Source: Mortierella sp. BCC40632 (taxonomy: Eukaryota; Mortierellomycota; Mortierellomycetes; Mortierellales; Mortierellaceae). From it: a stretch of 64,000 bases of DNA. A program made the position numbers and the translations under genes. The stretch lies in assembly GCA_011634665.1 (NCBI GenBank), contig WAEK01000006.1, positions 2,548,001-2,612,000 on the forward strand, given 5' to 3'. This document shows, piece by piece, positions 38,880 to 50,452 of the stretch (within the stretch, counting starts at the first letter, position 1; each line of letters starts with the position of its first letter). The notes beneath the pieces are model-generated. The model saw nothing but the letters and a program-made list of their open reading frames with translations. It made no database searches and was not told the origin of the DNA.

Positions 38880-39283
38880 GAAAAAGAAAAGAGCTTACTA
38901 GAGTTCTGACCACTACTACTTTCGCTTGTATTGTTCAAACGACCTGCTTTGGTATCTTGAATCGATTCACAGGCAGCTATGTGATTGTCCAGCCCACAGA
39001 AGTTGAGGAGCAAAAGACCAAGGTCGCAGGAGACATTGTCGCCGTCTTGTTTCAGGATCATATCAAGGAATACAAGCAGGATGGCATCTGGCCCTTTGAC
39101 GACCAAGTCTCTGCCAACGGTCCAGAGGACAATGATATCAGTGAAGAAGATGAGAGCGATGACGACGATGATGATCTTTTTGTCAACAACAACCGACCCG
39201 TCATCGAAGAGACTGAGAGTGAGTCGAGCAGCGATGAGGAATCGGATGAGGAAGATGAAGAGCCAGCACCAACCAACAAGTAA
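38647..39283 (+). CDS. EIF1AD-like S1/OB-fold protein
   Basis: Two exons: 38647-38833 and 38973-39283, totalling 498 nt, giving 165 residues. The N-terminal half is the eIF1A-like S1 domain (FARVLGPRGKNIHEIQFPDG, ILVNLPPRFRNLVWVKRGSY, GDIVAVLFQDHIKEY). The C-terminal third is extremely acidic (DESDDDDDD, EESDEEDEE). This is the architecture of EIF1AD/haponin, a nuclear RNA-binding relative of eIF1A. The intron starts with its donor GT and runs almost at once into a T42 homopolymer (38837-38878). Confidence 0.92.
38837..38878 (+). repeat. T42 homopolymer
   Basis: A pure T run beginning 3 nt after the GT of the EIF1AD intron donor. Confidence 0.9.
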
Positions 39284-40043
39284 AAGATGACAGTCAACCA
39301 ATTTTTTTTTTTTTTTTTTGCACACACTCTCTCTGTCTGGCAAAAAAAAAAAAAAAAAAAAGGTGCCGGTGTCTTTTCTTTGCGTCAGATAGGGAAGTGG
39401 GCTGTTGATCCTTTTAACAAGAGCCGTGTTCCTGAACCGTCAAACATCATTCACAGACACCCTTTTTTATATATATTCCTCTCCCCTCTTCCGTCCATTT
39501 AGCATTATCTGGAGTAGTCAAACCCATACACCATTTGCTGACATTTTTTTTTCTTTAACATCATGACAATATCCATTTGCATATTCGCATCCACAATTTC
39601 GAGTCTCTCTCTCTCTCATTTTTTTGTTGTAGAGCATCAGGCCTCTGATTGAAAACTTAATAAACACTCAGAGATACACTTGTGATGATGACCCAGTTGG
39701 GTTCATGGATAGCTGAAAAAAAAAATGAATACATACTGGCGATTTGAAATTGCAATGAGAGTCGTTGTTTGAAGGTATCAAGGAGAAGAGGAGAAGAGGA
39801 AAGAGTCTGTAGTAAATATGAATGGATATGAGGTGGGTGGTAGGTGTGAAGAAGGGGGAGGGATAAAATACTCTAGTTCACAAATCTGCGCGTGCTCATA
39901 CACATGAGCGAAATGACAATCCTCTCGAATCCAATTTGTATTCTGTATCCGATATCAAGTCATCCTGCGGAGGGAATGGCCCAAGCCTATTTTTGTTGTT
40001 AGTGGTGTTGTCTTTGTTGTTGTTGTTGTTTTAATGTCCCTGC
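39284..40043. other. Convergent intergenic spacer
   Basis: This lies between EIF1AD and CDK1, which converge. T20, A20 and GTT repeats are present. No gene is seen. Confidence 0.65.
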
Positions 40044-40980
40044 CTAAGCTGTCCTCATCGCGCCATTGGATGATCTTTCCCGTAGACTGCGAAAGTAGGG
40101 ATGTAAAAGGGCTATCCAGGCAACAAAAATAAAAGAGACCATTGTCAGATATATTCTTTGTTTTTTTTTTCTTTTTTTTGTTACTCCAGGTAGAGAATCA
40201 AATCATTTCATATTCTTTGCTGTTTTCTTTTTCTGTTTCTTCTTCTTCTTACCTCGTTTTGCCGAGATGCGTCGTGCTGGGTCATATTCAATCATTTGCT
40301 CCATCAAGTCTAGACCATCTTCACACAGACCTGGGAACATGGGCTTGAGGGCAACAGGTTTCCAGGTCGGGAAAGTCGACTTCCAATCCGTCAAGAGTGA
40401 TACACCGGGCCAAAGCGATTCTGTAGGGGTGCCTCGGACCTTGAAAATCTTGAACAGTTCATCGATTTCCGAATCACCTGGTGATGTAAAGAAGATGATA
40501 GTTGAGTGTTTTTTTTCCCACTGAGCTATATCCAACTTCAGCCTGCACGAAATATTCTTTACCTGGAAAGAGTGGCTTTTTGGTAAGCATTTCTGCAAAG
40601 ATACATCCTACGGCCCACATGTCCACTGCAGTCGAGTAATGTCGAGAGCCAAGGAGAATTTCTGGTGCTCGGTACCATAGTGTCACCACCTCATGTGTAT
40701 AGGTCCTTAGAGGAATGCCGAACGCACGGGCCAGTCCAAAGTCTGCCAACTTTAAAGTCTTGTTGTCGTCGATCAGCAAGTTTTGTGGTTTGAGATCTCG
40801 ATGAAGGATTCTGCGTGAATGACAGAACTCTACCCCTTGGATGAGTTGGTATAAATACTCCTGAAAAATAAAATAAAATAAAAAGAAGGGGCGACCAATT
40901 TTAATCATTGCGGTCATTTTGAACACAGACGGTTCCCTGGGAGACACTCGCACATTCACACACGCACACACAACGCGCAT

Positions 40981-41011
<31 letters not shown>

Positions 41012-41391
41012 AAGAAAGAGAGAAAGAGCGAAGGGTCAACATCTGCAGGTACTGAATCTGAGGTATCTACACATTACCTTGACTTGTTCAGTGGGCAGTC
41101 CTACGCCTTGTGAAGTATTAACATTCTCCATATAACGCTTCAGATCCAGATCGAGAAACTCAAAGACCAGGTACAACTTGGATTCATCGTGGATAATGTC
41201 CAGCAGTCTATTTGATAGAAAAACCCCGGATGTGAGGATTTAGCATTTAGCCCAATTGGTTGTCTGCTCACCCGCCTCCTGAAAAACAACAACAAGGGCC
41301 TATTTTTTTTTTTCTTCCTCTTTCCCCCCACACACTCTCCCCCCCTTTCTCTCCCTAATGGAATTTGCTGTGGGAAAGCAAAAAAGAAGAG

Positions 41392-41425
<34 letters not shown>

Positions 41426-41820
41426 GTATGACTCTTTTGTGAGAACATTTATGCATGTACACTTACTGAACAATGTGCTCGTGCCGAAGCTCCTTCAAGA
41501 GTGAAATCTCTCGGATCGCAGTGCTGGGAACGCCTGTTTAGGGGAAAAAAAGTCCAAGCTGAGTGAGACTGAGAGGCTCTCTCTCTCTCTCTCTCTCTTT
41601 TTTTTTTTTTTTTTTTTTCCTCTTCGAGATTACATTGTCCATGGGTCCTCTCCACACACACACTTGCCTTCATCTTCATTCTCAAGGCGAATCTTTTTCA
41701 GGGCAACTGTTCTACCGGTAGCTCGTTGTCTATTGTGTAGTGGTCAAACCAACAACCATTAACCATTAGTCCCAATTTGGTTGGTTCCGAAGAATAGGAG
41801 GTGCAGTAGGAGGAGAAGTG

Positions 41821-41852
<32 letters not shown>

Positions 41853-42116
41853 GGGTAAATGAGCTCGCCACATCGAATGTTGCCGGGCTAATGTCACATG
41901 CAGGGTTCTCTTGGTAGAGGGAGGAGGAAGGAGTGAAAGAGAGAAGTAAAGAAAGAAAGGGAGAGAGAGCGAGAGAGGTAGTGGTGGTGGTGGTGGTGGT
42001 TGCATGTTGCCATTAAAAGTAAACTCTTCTCTTTTTCTCCACATTCCAGGTAGAGCCCCTTCCATGTTCCTGAGTATGCAATGCGTAATCCCTGCGAGAT
42101 AAACATTGAGAGAGAT

Positions 42117-42161
<45 letters not shown>

Positions 42162-42323
42162 AAGAGAAACTGGAACAATAAATAGAAAAAGAGAAAAAAA
42201 AAAATACACAAAGACTCACTGGGCCTTGTAGACAATGCCATAAGTGCCTTCACCAATGATTTCCATCTTTTGGTAGGCATCGTTGACAATGTCAGGCTGG
42301 GATGCTGAAGGAGCAGGAGGCAT
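40044..42323 (-). CDS. CDK1: Cyclin-dependent kinase 1 (Cdc28/Cdc2 type)
   Basis: Seven exons: 42220-42323, 41668-41729, 41467-41533, 41078-41207, 40563-40860, 40253-40477 and 40044-40111. They total 954 nt, giving 317 residues. Diagnostic motifs are [11 protein letters not shown] (ATP loop), [22 protein letters not shown] (with the intact cyclin-binding PSTAIRE helix, here quoted to show context only in part), [17 protein letters not shown], the activation-loop segment [15 protein letters not shown] with its phosphorylatable Thr, and a final LLHPYF. This is the master cell-c​ycle kinase partnered by cyclins. Intron 2 starts with GC rather than GT (GAAG|gcaagt, donor at 41667-41662). An N-terminal extension of about 20 residues precedes the kinase fold. 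The intron-1 region contains CT/GA repeats. Confidence 0.96.
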
Positions 42324-42333
42324 TATGCAGAGC

Positions 42334-42372
<39 letters not shown>

Positions 42373-42718
42373 CGGTGAGGGGAGAAGAGGGTGTGTGTGT
42401 CCAAAGAGGTGTGAATGCAAGAGTGAGAAGAGCCAGCAGAAAAAGAAAAGAAAAAGGGTAACAATGAGCTCAGGAGCGTCGTTCAAAGGAAGGAGGGGAG
42501 AGGACAAGAAAAACACGGTCCTCTGGCTGCTCTGTTTTTTTTTTTTTTTTTCTGCTTTTTGAATCAAAGAAGCAGTCCCTTTCATTTAGTCGAAACGCGC
42601 ACGCGCCTCAACGTAGGTCACCAAGTAGCCCCATCATCCAACTCAGCCCAGAGAAATCTAAAAAAGCAATGCCCGTTTATTGTTGGTTGATAAAAAGAAG
42701 AAAGAACTCCCACACATC
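42324..42718. promoter_or_regulatory. Upstream region of CDK1
   Basis: This 395-bp interval between the CDK1 start and the 3' end of the phospholipid methyltransferase, both on the minus strand, begins with a (GA)n run at 42334-42368 in the CDK1 5' UTR and holds a T run at about 42537-42551. No TATA box is evident. Confidence 0.55.
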
Positions 42719-43266
42719 TTAATCTCTCTTGGTTCCTGAGCGTCCTCCCTTCTTGTTGCCCTTGATTGCAGCTGGCTTTTGAGCAACAGCAGCAGCAGCA
42801 GCACGCTCCTTGTCACGCTTGGTATAGATCATGGTGGTAAAAGGACTAGAGCAACAAGAAAAAGTCAAATCTTTAGAAGGTGCCCCCCTCTCTTTTGCAA
42901 ATCTAGATAACTCCACTCCATGATGCTTGCACACAAGATGTCAGACATTCACCGCCATTGAACTTACCCCTCAAACTTCAATGCAATGCGATAAACAAAG
43001 TGGACAATGAGAGAAAGATAGATACCAGCGGGACTCAATGACCTAATCCGAGTTGTGTTGTAAATAGTGTCAATAAAAGCCAAATTTGATTCATATCGAA
43101 TGGGCATAAGTGCAAGGTGGAGGTAGGGGGAAGAGCAGTGCAAGAGAATTTACCAGAGAGCAGTGCCCAAAAAGATCATGACCGTTCCGTTGTACATCGG
43201 GTTCTCATTGACATTGAAGGGGAAAGATGTAACACGCTCCTCCATCAGGATGCCAAAGTAGTCACC

Positions 43267-43305
<39 letters not shown>

Positions 43306-44086
43306 TTTCAAACAAAATGGATCCATTGCTCCATGTTAAACACTGATAATGAGATCGCATCATGACAAGAGAGAGACGAGTGGTGGATGATCCTTACCAA
43401 GGTAGGTTCCAGTGACACCAAGGACATACATGGACGACAAGACATAGATGTTGCCAATGCCGAACAAAATATAACCCAAGGCTTGAATTGGCAACGAGTT
43501 CATGCACTCGGCCTGTGGCTGCGCGCTGATCGCCCACTTGAACCTATCCGCAAGTGGGGGGAGAAGGGAAAAAGGAAACTGTCAACTATCCGACGAGATT
43601 TAGACGGGTCTACCGAGAAAATTGCATTGCGAGGCTCTTCCTTACAGTCCATCACGAATCAATCCAAGAATAAAAATGGTTGCGGCAAGAGCATAGCATC
43701 CGTTCAAGGGGTTTCCATTAAAGATGCGTGTGATAAACTTGGAGCGATATTCTAGAGAGAATAGACAGTAGAGATTGGGTCAAGTTAGAAAACAAAGAAA
43801 AATGGGAGAATAAAAGGAGAGGTAAACACAGGGAGGTGATATGGTAACGAGTTCTTCTCTTCATCCAAACTTTTCTAGGAGTAGAAATGATGGAATGAGC
43901 TGCTATGCAAGAGACACCCTGCCAGATGTACTAATGACCAGATACCCGGATCGACTTACCCCGTCTTGCAACAATGTTCCAGAATGTGGGGTTGAAGATG
44001 ATGGAAGCAGTGGTGATCCACATGCGACGGTCGCTCCAGTCGACCTGAAGTCTTGAATCGTTATAACACTGAAGGATGCCGTCCAT
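42719..44086 (-). CDS. OPI3: Phospholipid N-methyltransferase (Opi3/PEMT type)
   Basis: Six exons: 43960-44086, 43646-43751, 43398-43543, 43154-43265, 42968-43042 and 42719-42845. They total 693 nt, giving 230 residues. The conserved small-integral-membrane methyltransferase core is seen: [86 protein letters not shown]. Opi3/PEMT converts phosphatidyl-monomethylethanolamine to phosphatidylcholine using S-adenosylmethionine in the ER membrane. The C-terminus is basic ([14 protein letters not shown]). Four or more membrane helices are evident. Intron 3 holds a (AC)16 microsatellite. Confidence 0.94.
43269..43301. repeat. (AC)16 microsatellite in an intron
   Basis: A run of about 16 AC units starts 3 bp beyond the splice acceptor of the phospholipid methyltransferase intron 3. 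Confidence 0.9.
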
Positions 44087-44348
44087 GGTCTTGAGGAATG
44101 CGGAGAGGATGTGGGGTAGGAGAAAAAAAAAAAAAAAAAAAAAAGAAGTTCGGCTTGAACCAACGGCCTTGTGATTTTTATTTTTTACTGGGGCAAAAAA
44201 TCGGATCTAGAAGAGCTCCGCTCCCCTTGTGAATCTCTCTTCCCTCTTTCCCTCTCTCTCCAAAGCAACCCCCAGAAAATTGCATCATTATTCAGTTGCG
44301 ATTCATCACGTGTGGGCGCATGAGAATCTCTTTGGTTTTATTGCCCTT

Positions 44349-46101
44349 TTAAGAGTCTTGAGGTCGCTGATCAGGATATGTTCCAATGATCTTGACATCC
44401 AAGCAGAACTTGCTAATCTCAGATACCACCGCATTCATCACCTCACTATCTCCATGAACTCCTGCACACTCGAGGAAGAACACGTAGTGCCATGGCCTCA
44501 ACAACGATGGGCGTGAGTCAATCTTGGTCAAGTTGATCGAGTTGTCCTTGAAGACCTTCAACGCATCACAGAGAGCACCAGGAAGTCGGTGATCAACTGT
44601 AAACATCAAGAACGTCTTGTCGCTCACTGTTGGTCCATCCCATGCATCCGAGATAATGAAGAATCGTGTGGTATTGTCTAGGTGGATGCGATTCAATTGA
44701 AAGAGAAAGAAAAATGTGAAAGAAAAAAGTTAGATTCTGGACCCTGATACTCCATGTCCTTTGAGAAACGACCCTGAATCGGCTGTTAATTCCTGGCATG
44801 AGCGCAAGCAGTACCTTGTTGGTCTTCAATGTCCGCATGGAGAATATCGAGTCCATAAATATCGGCACAAACACGGTTGCAAATGGCAGCTGCAAACTTT
44901 TCTTTGGACGCCAATTGAGCGGCCTCCGAAGTAGATGCACATGGAACCAACTCAATGCCCTTCAAGTGACTGTTCAAAAAGGTCTGGCATTGAGCAAGTG
45001 CCTATATTCCAGATCGAGATCATGATGTCAGTATGGTCCTCCTAGATAGCGTATGAGCATCGAGTCGGCATAGATCAGTACACTAATAATGAAAAAACAA
45101 GAACCCCCACACACTTACAACCGGGTGCGAATAAACCTTGCGGACTTGCTCTACTGTTGCGTTGGAAAGAAGATAGTGGTGGACAGGGAGGTAGGTTTCG
45201 GCTCTGATCTTGACCTTGGACTTGATGAACTTGTCTAGAGTTGGCACAACCGATCCAGCGATGGAGTTTTCGAAAGGTACAATACCATACTGGCACCGAC
45301 CCCGCTCCACTGCCTCAAAAACATCTGCAATTGATCCTTGTGACGCATATTGAACACTATCGCCAAATCTCTTCATACTCGCCTAACATTTGGATTTGAC
45401 AGAAAGAAAGAGCGGAGCTTGAGTTGGAATCCAACTGGAACAATGAGGACAGAGAGAGAGAGAGAGAGTTTAGAGTCAAAGCGGTGCGGAGACACTTACA
45501 TCGTGCGAGAAACTTCCAACAGGGCCAAGATAAGCAACCATGACATCCTTCTGAAGTGCGATCGATGCCGACATGATCTCGCGATAGATTGCACAAAGAC
45601 TGTCCGAAGCCAAAGGACCTGGGTTCAACCGTGTCACCTAAAGTGGTCACGTTCACACGGATCCAATTCCGAAGAAAGAAAGAGAAAGGAAGGGGGAGGG
45701 TTTTTGAGGTAAATAAAAAAAATCATTTTGGCATTGGAGAGGTCCAGTATAGGGGCGGCCTTGAGGAAAAGAGTCTCGCTTTCTTGAAAGTCAATGGCAC
45801 GAACTCCTAATACCTTCTCAAACACTTGCTTTTCACGTCCAGGGATGTAGACGTGAGTGTTGTCTTCTTCCCTAAGCACGACAACCAAATAACCATTGAC
45901 ATTAGATACAAGCCGATTCACACCACGAAGCAGAGAAAGAAAGATAAAGCGGGGCCTTAAAAGGGCGTACTGTGGGTCCATGGCATCGCGCTTGGCGGCG
46001 CCAATGTCGAGCGAGACTTGAGCACGCTCATTGAGAAGAGCAATGATCTTGTGGTCGAGCGAGTCGATCTGATGCCGAAGGGTTCCGAGGTTAAGTGACA
46101 T
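44349..46101 (-). CDS. Bifunctional chorismate mutase-prephenate dehydratase (P-protein)
   Basis: Six exons: 45971-46101, 45814-45871, 45500-45637, 45119-45382, 44815-45001 and 44349-44677. They total 1107 nt, giving 368 residues. Residues 1 to about 95 are an AroQ chorismate mutase (LRHQIDSLDHKIIALLNERA, then a GREKQVFEKV helix and a YREIMSASIALQ helix). Residues about 98-275 are prephenate dehydratase (VAYLGPVGSFSHDA, GIVPFENSIAGSV, and the catalytic TRF in NTTRFFIIS). An ACT domain follows (MFTVDHRLPGAL, LTKIDSRPS), the usual phenylalanine-sensing site. The order matches bacterial PheA proteins. The enzyme would convert chorismate through prephenate to phenylpyruvate for phenylalanine synthesis, probably with feedback inhibition by phenylalanine. 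Having five introns, it is a resident nuclear gene rather than contamination. Confidence 0.93.
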
Positions 46102-46875
46102 GATGACGGATGGAGAAAGGGATGTAAAGATGAGAACGAGTTGGTGAGTAAGAAGATGGATAAATAGCAAAAGGGGAGATGCAAAGGATTCACTCGAGAA
46201 ACTCGTGAGTCAAGCTTTCCTTGAGGGCGTTATTCGTCCAGGGTGGTGTGCTGTCATTCGACGAAGCAGTCACCAATGCCTGCGACGCAGGTCGACCTAC
46301 CATTCTTTCCTAGAAGAGGAACAAACGCGCAAAGGCACGAGCCATACGCCAGGAGACTCTCTTTCTCTTTCTCTCTCACACCAACGGCCGTACCTGCCTC
46401 TCTAATGCTGCCAGAATGACCCATCCAGTCACCTACAAGGCAAACTCATAACACAAAAACGAAATAGGCCACCAAAATAGTAACAATGCCTGAGGGGCGA
46501 AGCAGCCTTCCTCGGCACGGCCCACCACCCACTCATTGGCTGGTCGCCGAAAATTTCTCTCCCAACGGTTGCCTTTGGGCCACACACGTCCTCCAAGTGA
46601 CCCAGGAAGAAAGGCCAGAGGAGAGGAGAGAGAGGGCTCTCGCTCTCTCTTGTTTTTCGTCTCTCACTTTCCTTCTTTCCTCCGATGCATGATCATTTCA
46701 TTCGACAGCTATAGCCCATCTTTTGCGAACAGAATCGTCTCTTCATCTTTTCATTCCTTTTCCTCACCAGTGACATTACTCTTGACATCATCGACCTACG
46801 CCCGACCTCACCACTGTCCATCTCTACCCCACCCATTGCTCTCCCACCTCTTGGATTCTCGGCTCGGACAAAAGC
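46102..46875. promoter_or_regulatory. Divergent promoter region
   Basis: 774 bp between the P-protein start (-) and the ADCK1-like start (+). CT-rich stretches lie near 46355-46378 and 46640-46680. No TATA box was identified. Confidence 0.6.
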
Positions 46876-49838
46876 ATGTCCGTCCCACAGTGTCGGCATG
46901 CTGTCCTACAATGCGCTCGGTTGCCGGGTGTTAGTCGTCAGTCCTTGCCGTGGCTGCCTCAGGTCCCCACGTTAGTCTCACAACACCTTCCTACTACTTC
47001 CAGGACTCTCTCCCGAACTATTGCCTCGTACTCGTTCGCCAGAGTTAGCACAAATGGACCAGTCAAGACACTGACAACAACTGTGCCAAGCCCAAGGTTC
47101 GGTGTTGGAGCAAGGACAAAGCTACCTTGGAATGTCAACACAGGATCCACTGCCTATACCTCACCCGTAGCGGTCCTCGACAAACAACCCCATCGACATG
47201 CATTCTCATCTTCCGCAGTGGTTGCAACAGCGCAGGGAGCACTTGCCTCCGTAAAGACAGTCCAACGTCCACAGGGACTGTTCAACACTCCGGGAACACT
47301 CCGGAAGAGGATCAAGCAGACACTCTGGGTGGGACTCGGTCTTGGAACATTGATCTCTGCAGTCGGGATTGCCTGGAGTCCCTCTTACCGTGAACGAGCG
47401 ACTCTCTACAGCGCTGCCATCTTTCGATCCGTCGCCACTTTTATCACTGGGTAAATTTGCTTATGCAAATGACGCACCTGACTTGATGGCACTTTAACTT
47501 TTTTTCTTTTCTTTTCCTTTCCCCCATGTCCTCTATTATGACTAACTAATCGTTGATGACGCTGAACCGCGTTTCTGGCTCGCTGTCAGGTGTCTGTGTA
47601 TAATGGACTACAAGGTTCTACATCTCCGCTATGCTTCTGAGGGATACACGTCCGATCAGTACAAGGCTGAACGCAAAGTAGTCCATCAACGCTGTGCAGA
47701 CAGACTCTTGCGACTCTGTCGACTCAACACCGGAATCTACTGCAAGGCTGGCCAACACGTTGGTAAAAAAAAAAGAAAAAAAGAAAAAAGAAAAGAAAGG
47801 GGGATTGAACAAAGGAAACGTAACGTAAACCAACAATACATCCCCTATTCCCCTGGGACTGATCACATTGTTCTTCTTTTGTCATTCAACTTAGCATCGT
47901 TGACATTTATTGTCCCTCCCGAGTACACAAACACACTTTCGGTGCTTCAGGACAAGGCTCCCTTCAAGTCGATGAAAGAGGTGGAGCAGATCTTCCAAGA
48001 AGAGTTTGGTCAATCTCCCAAAGAACTGTTTGTTGAATTCGATCCTGTCCCCATGGCTGCTGCAAGTCTCGCTCAAGTACATCGAGGTAGGGAAGAGTCC
48101 ACTCCTTCATGAATTATGGAATGACTATAGAAAGGGTTTGTTCGAGATACTCATCTTGTACTCCGAATTCTCGTATTGTAATAGCTATCACGAATGATGG
48201 TCGATTGGCCGCGGTGAAGGTTCAGTACAATGATGTATCCCGTCTCTTCAAAAGTATATCTACTGTACCAATTGTTTCTTGTGAGGAGAGGAAAGAGGCC
48301 CGTCGAGTAAAGAACTGACTCCTTGTACTAATATATATCCTCTTCCGGATTCCCTTTTTTTTTTTTTTTTTTTTTTTTGTCTTTACTGATCTAACTCATT
48401 AGCTGATATGTGGACCATGGAATCACTCTCGAGCTTGGTTGGGTTTATTTTCCCAGAGTTCGAGCTGGGCTGGATCGTGAAAGAGTTTCGAGACAATTTG
48501 ACCTCAGAATTTGACTTTACCAACGAAGCAAGGTACCCATGATCGACTTTTTGACCAATTTCGTTCTGTTCTAATGTCTTTGACACTGGGGCCATTTCTT
48601 TCTATGAACTAACAATATATATGAATATGTATTTGATTCTGAAATAGGAATGGTGAAGCAACAAAAGAGAGGTTCAAAAACAGAAGAGACTTTTATGTCC
48701 CCGAGATCTTTTGGGAGTTGTCGACGAAAAAGATTCTGACTATGGAGTTTATTGAGGGTGTCAAGGTCAACGATGTCGAGGGACTCAAGAAGCTTGGTGT
48801 CTCTCCTAAATGGGTGCGCCAGACACTACTCGAGGTCTTTGCTGAAATGATGTATCAACATGGTGTCCTTCACTGCGACCCTCACGTAAGTTATCCTGTG
48901 TTCTGTGTGAATGCATGTTGCTAGAGTTTTTTTTTTTTTTTTTTTTTTCATTTCAGTTCATTTGTACCCGGAGAAATGACAAATGCTCACATATAAAAAA
49001 AAATTAATTCTTGAGATGCTTTTAGGCAGGAAACATTTTGATCACCAAGGACAAACGCACGGGTCGCGGTCGGTTCGTTCTCTTGGATCATGGTCTGTAT
49101 CGAAACCTGGACGAGACATTCCGGTACAACTATTGTCAGCTCTGGCGAGCATTGATTCTGAATGACCAAGCTCTTTTGGAAAAGTCCTCTGCCAACATTG
49201 GTGTTCCTGCCAACTATGTCCATCTCATGCCCTTGCTTCTTATCCACCGACCTGTGGACTCGACCATGCGGATTGGAGCATCCATGACTGAAGAGCAGCG
49301 GAAACGGTTTCGATCTACAATGAAGAACGTTTCGATGGTTGAAGTGTTTGAGTTTTTGGAGACCCTTCCAAGGGATATGCTTCTCGTCTTCCGAACCATC
49401 AACTTGACTCGAGGTATCCATCAACAACTTGGCGGTGAGAATGTGGAACGCTTCCATATCAATGCCTTGTATTCGACACGGGGTGTCTGGACAGAGACTC
49501 GCCAAGAACAACGTCAAAGACGCGAGAAGCAACTGGCCATTGAGAAAAAATACAGACATGCCTATGGACTTTGGGGCTATTTAATGAGATGGTGGTACGG
49601 ACTCTGGAATGACAGGGATGATAACGCGTCAGCGGCGACAAAGGCCCATGGAATGCAGCTGGGGCTTGGGCCAAGGAATCGGTGGTATCTTGTTGGAGGC
49701 ACGCCAACATTCTTCCGAAGCCTGCGTTACCTCATGGATGAATTTTCGATGCGTTGGAGACTCTGGGCTGTCGAGGGTCTGTTGCATGTTTGGCTTTGGT
49801 GGGTGGGTAGTACAGAAGTGGCCAGTGCAATCAGTTGA
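46876..49838 (+). CDS. Mitochondrial ADCK1-like (UbiB/ABC1 family) atypical kinase
   Basis: Seven exons: 46876-47450, 47590-47762, 47895-48086, 48185-48253, 48403-48532, 48648-48885 and 49026-49838. They total 2190 nt, giving 729 residues. A long basic Ser/Arg-rich presequence precedes a membrane helix (TLWVGLGLGTLISAVGIAW). UbiB-family features follow: the KxGQ motif (YCKAGQHV), VPPEYTNTLSVLQDKAP, AAVKVQY (invariant Lys), LHCDPHAGNIL (catalytic loop) and LLDHGLYR (DFG equivalent). The spacing and the DHGLYR form point to the ADCK1/Mcp2 subgroup, which acts in mitochondrial inner-membrane lipid homeostasis, rather than Coq8. A C-terminal region of about 180 residues is rich in Trp and Arg and contains a further hydrophobic stretch. 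Confidence 0.9.
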
Positions 49839-50452
49839 CGAGACTAGGTTTTTCAAATAGAACTGGAACGACATAGACAATGGCCTTGAGCTCGTTATGA
49901 ATGAGATGACTGCCGCTCTTGGCGGTGGAATTGCTAGTTATTGTTTGATTAACGCCATGCTTTGAACCACGCGACCGAACTTTTGTGGGGTACCTTGTAA
50001 AAGGTCCATGGTACGATGTTAGCTTGAGTAACCGAGTAGGCAGAGGGTCCTCTCTCTACCAGGGATTCTGTTGAGTAATAATAACTACTCCTGACACCAT
50101 GAGACCTGCCGAGGTCACGACAGGGACTGCATCGAGGCAAAGTAGCGAGGCCGTTGGTGAAGCAAGACAAAGGATATGGGAGTTGGGGGGATGGGAGACA
50201 ACAGCCACGAGTGTTTACTCTGAGCGCATACCTGAGTGTGTGCCTGGGTGCGCATGCCCTGTGCGCGTGGAGGATGATCCGCGTCTCTCTCGACATTTGC
50301 CCTGCAAAAAAGACCAAAAAAAGAAATAAAAAGTAAGGGTCGACTGTTGCTTTCTCCTTCTCTTTCTCTTTCTCTCTTCTTCTTTCCCCATTGCTCTTGT
50401 CTGCCATTCCTAATTGCAACAGCATTGCATTTGCATTCAACTAACATTCACC
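49839..50452. other. Intergenic, promoter of VAMP7-like gene
   Basis: Tandem arrangement: the end of the ADCK1-like gene to the start of the VAMP7-like gene. A CT-rich stretch at about 50350-50385 lies in the presumed 5' UTR. No other gene is supported. Confidence 0.6.

Noticed and set aside
44140..44165. tRNA T-arm-like string next to poly-A
   Set aside because: GGTTCAAGCC next to a homopolymer could be a SINE remnant, but there is no head, tail duplication or full cloverleaf. The string at about 27830 was rejected for the same reason.
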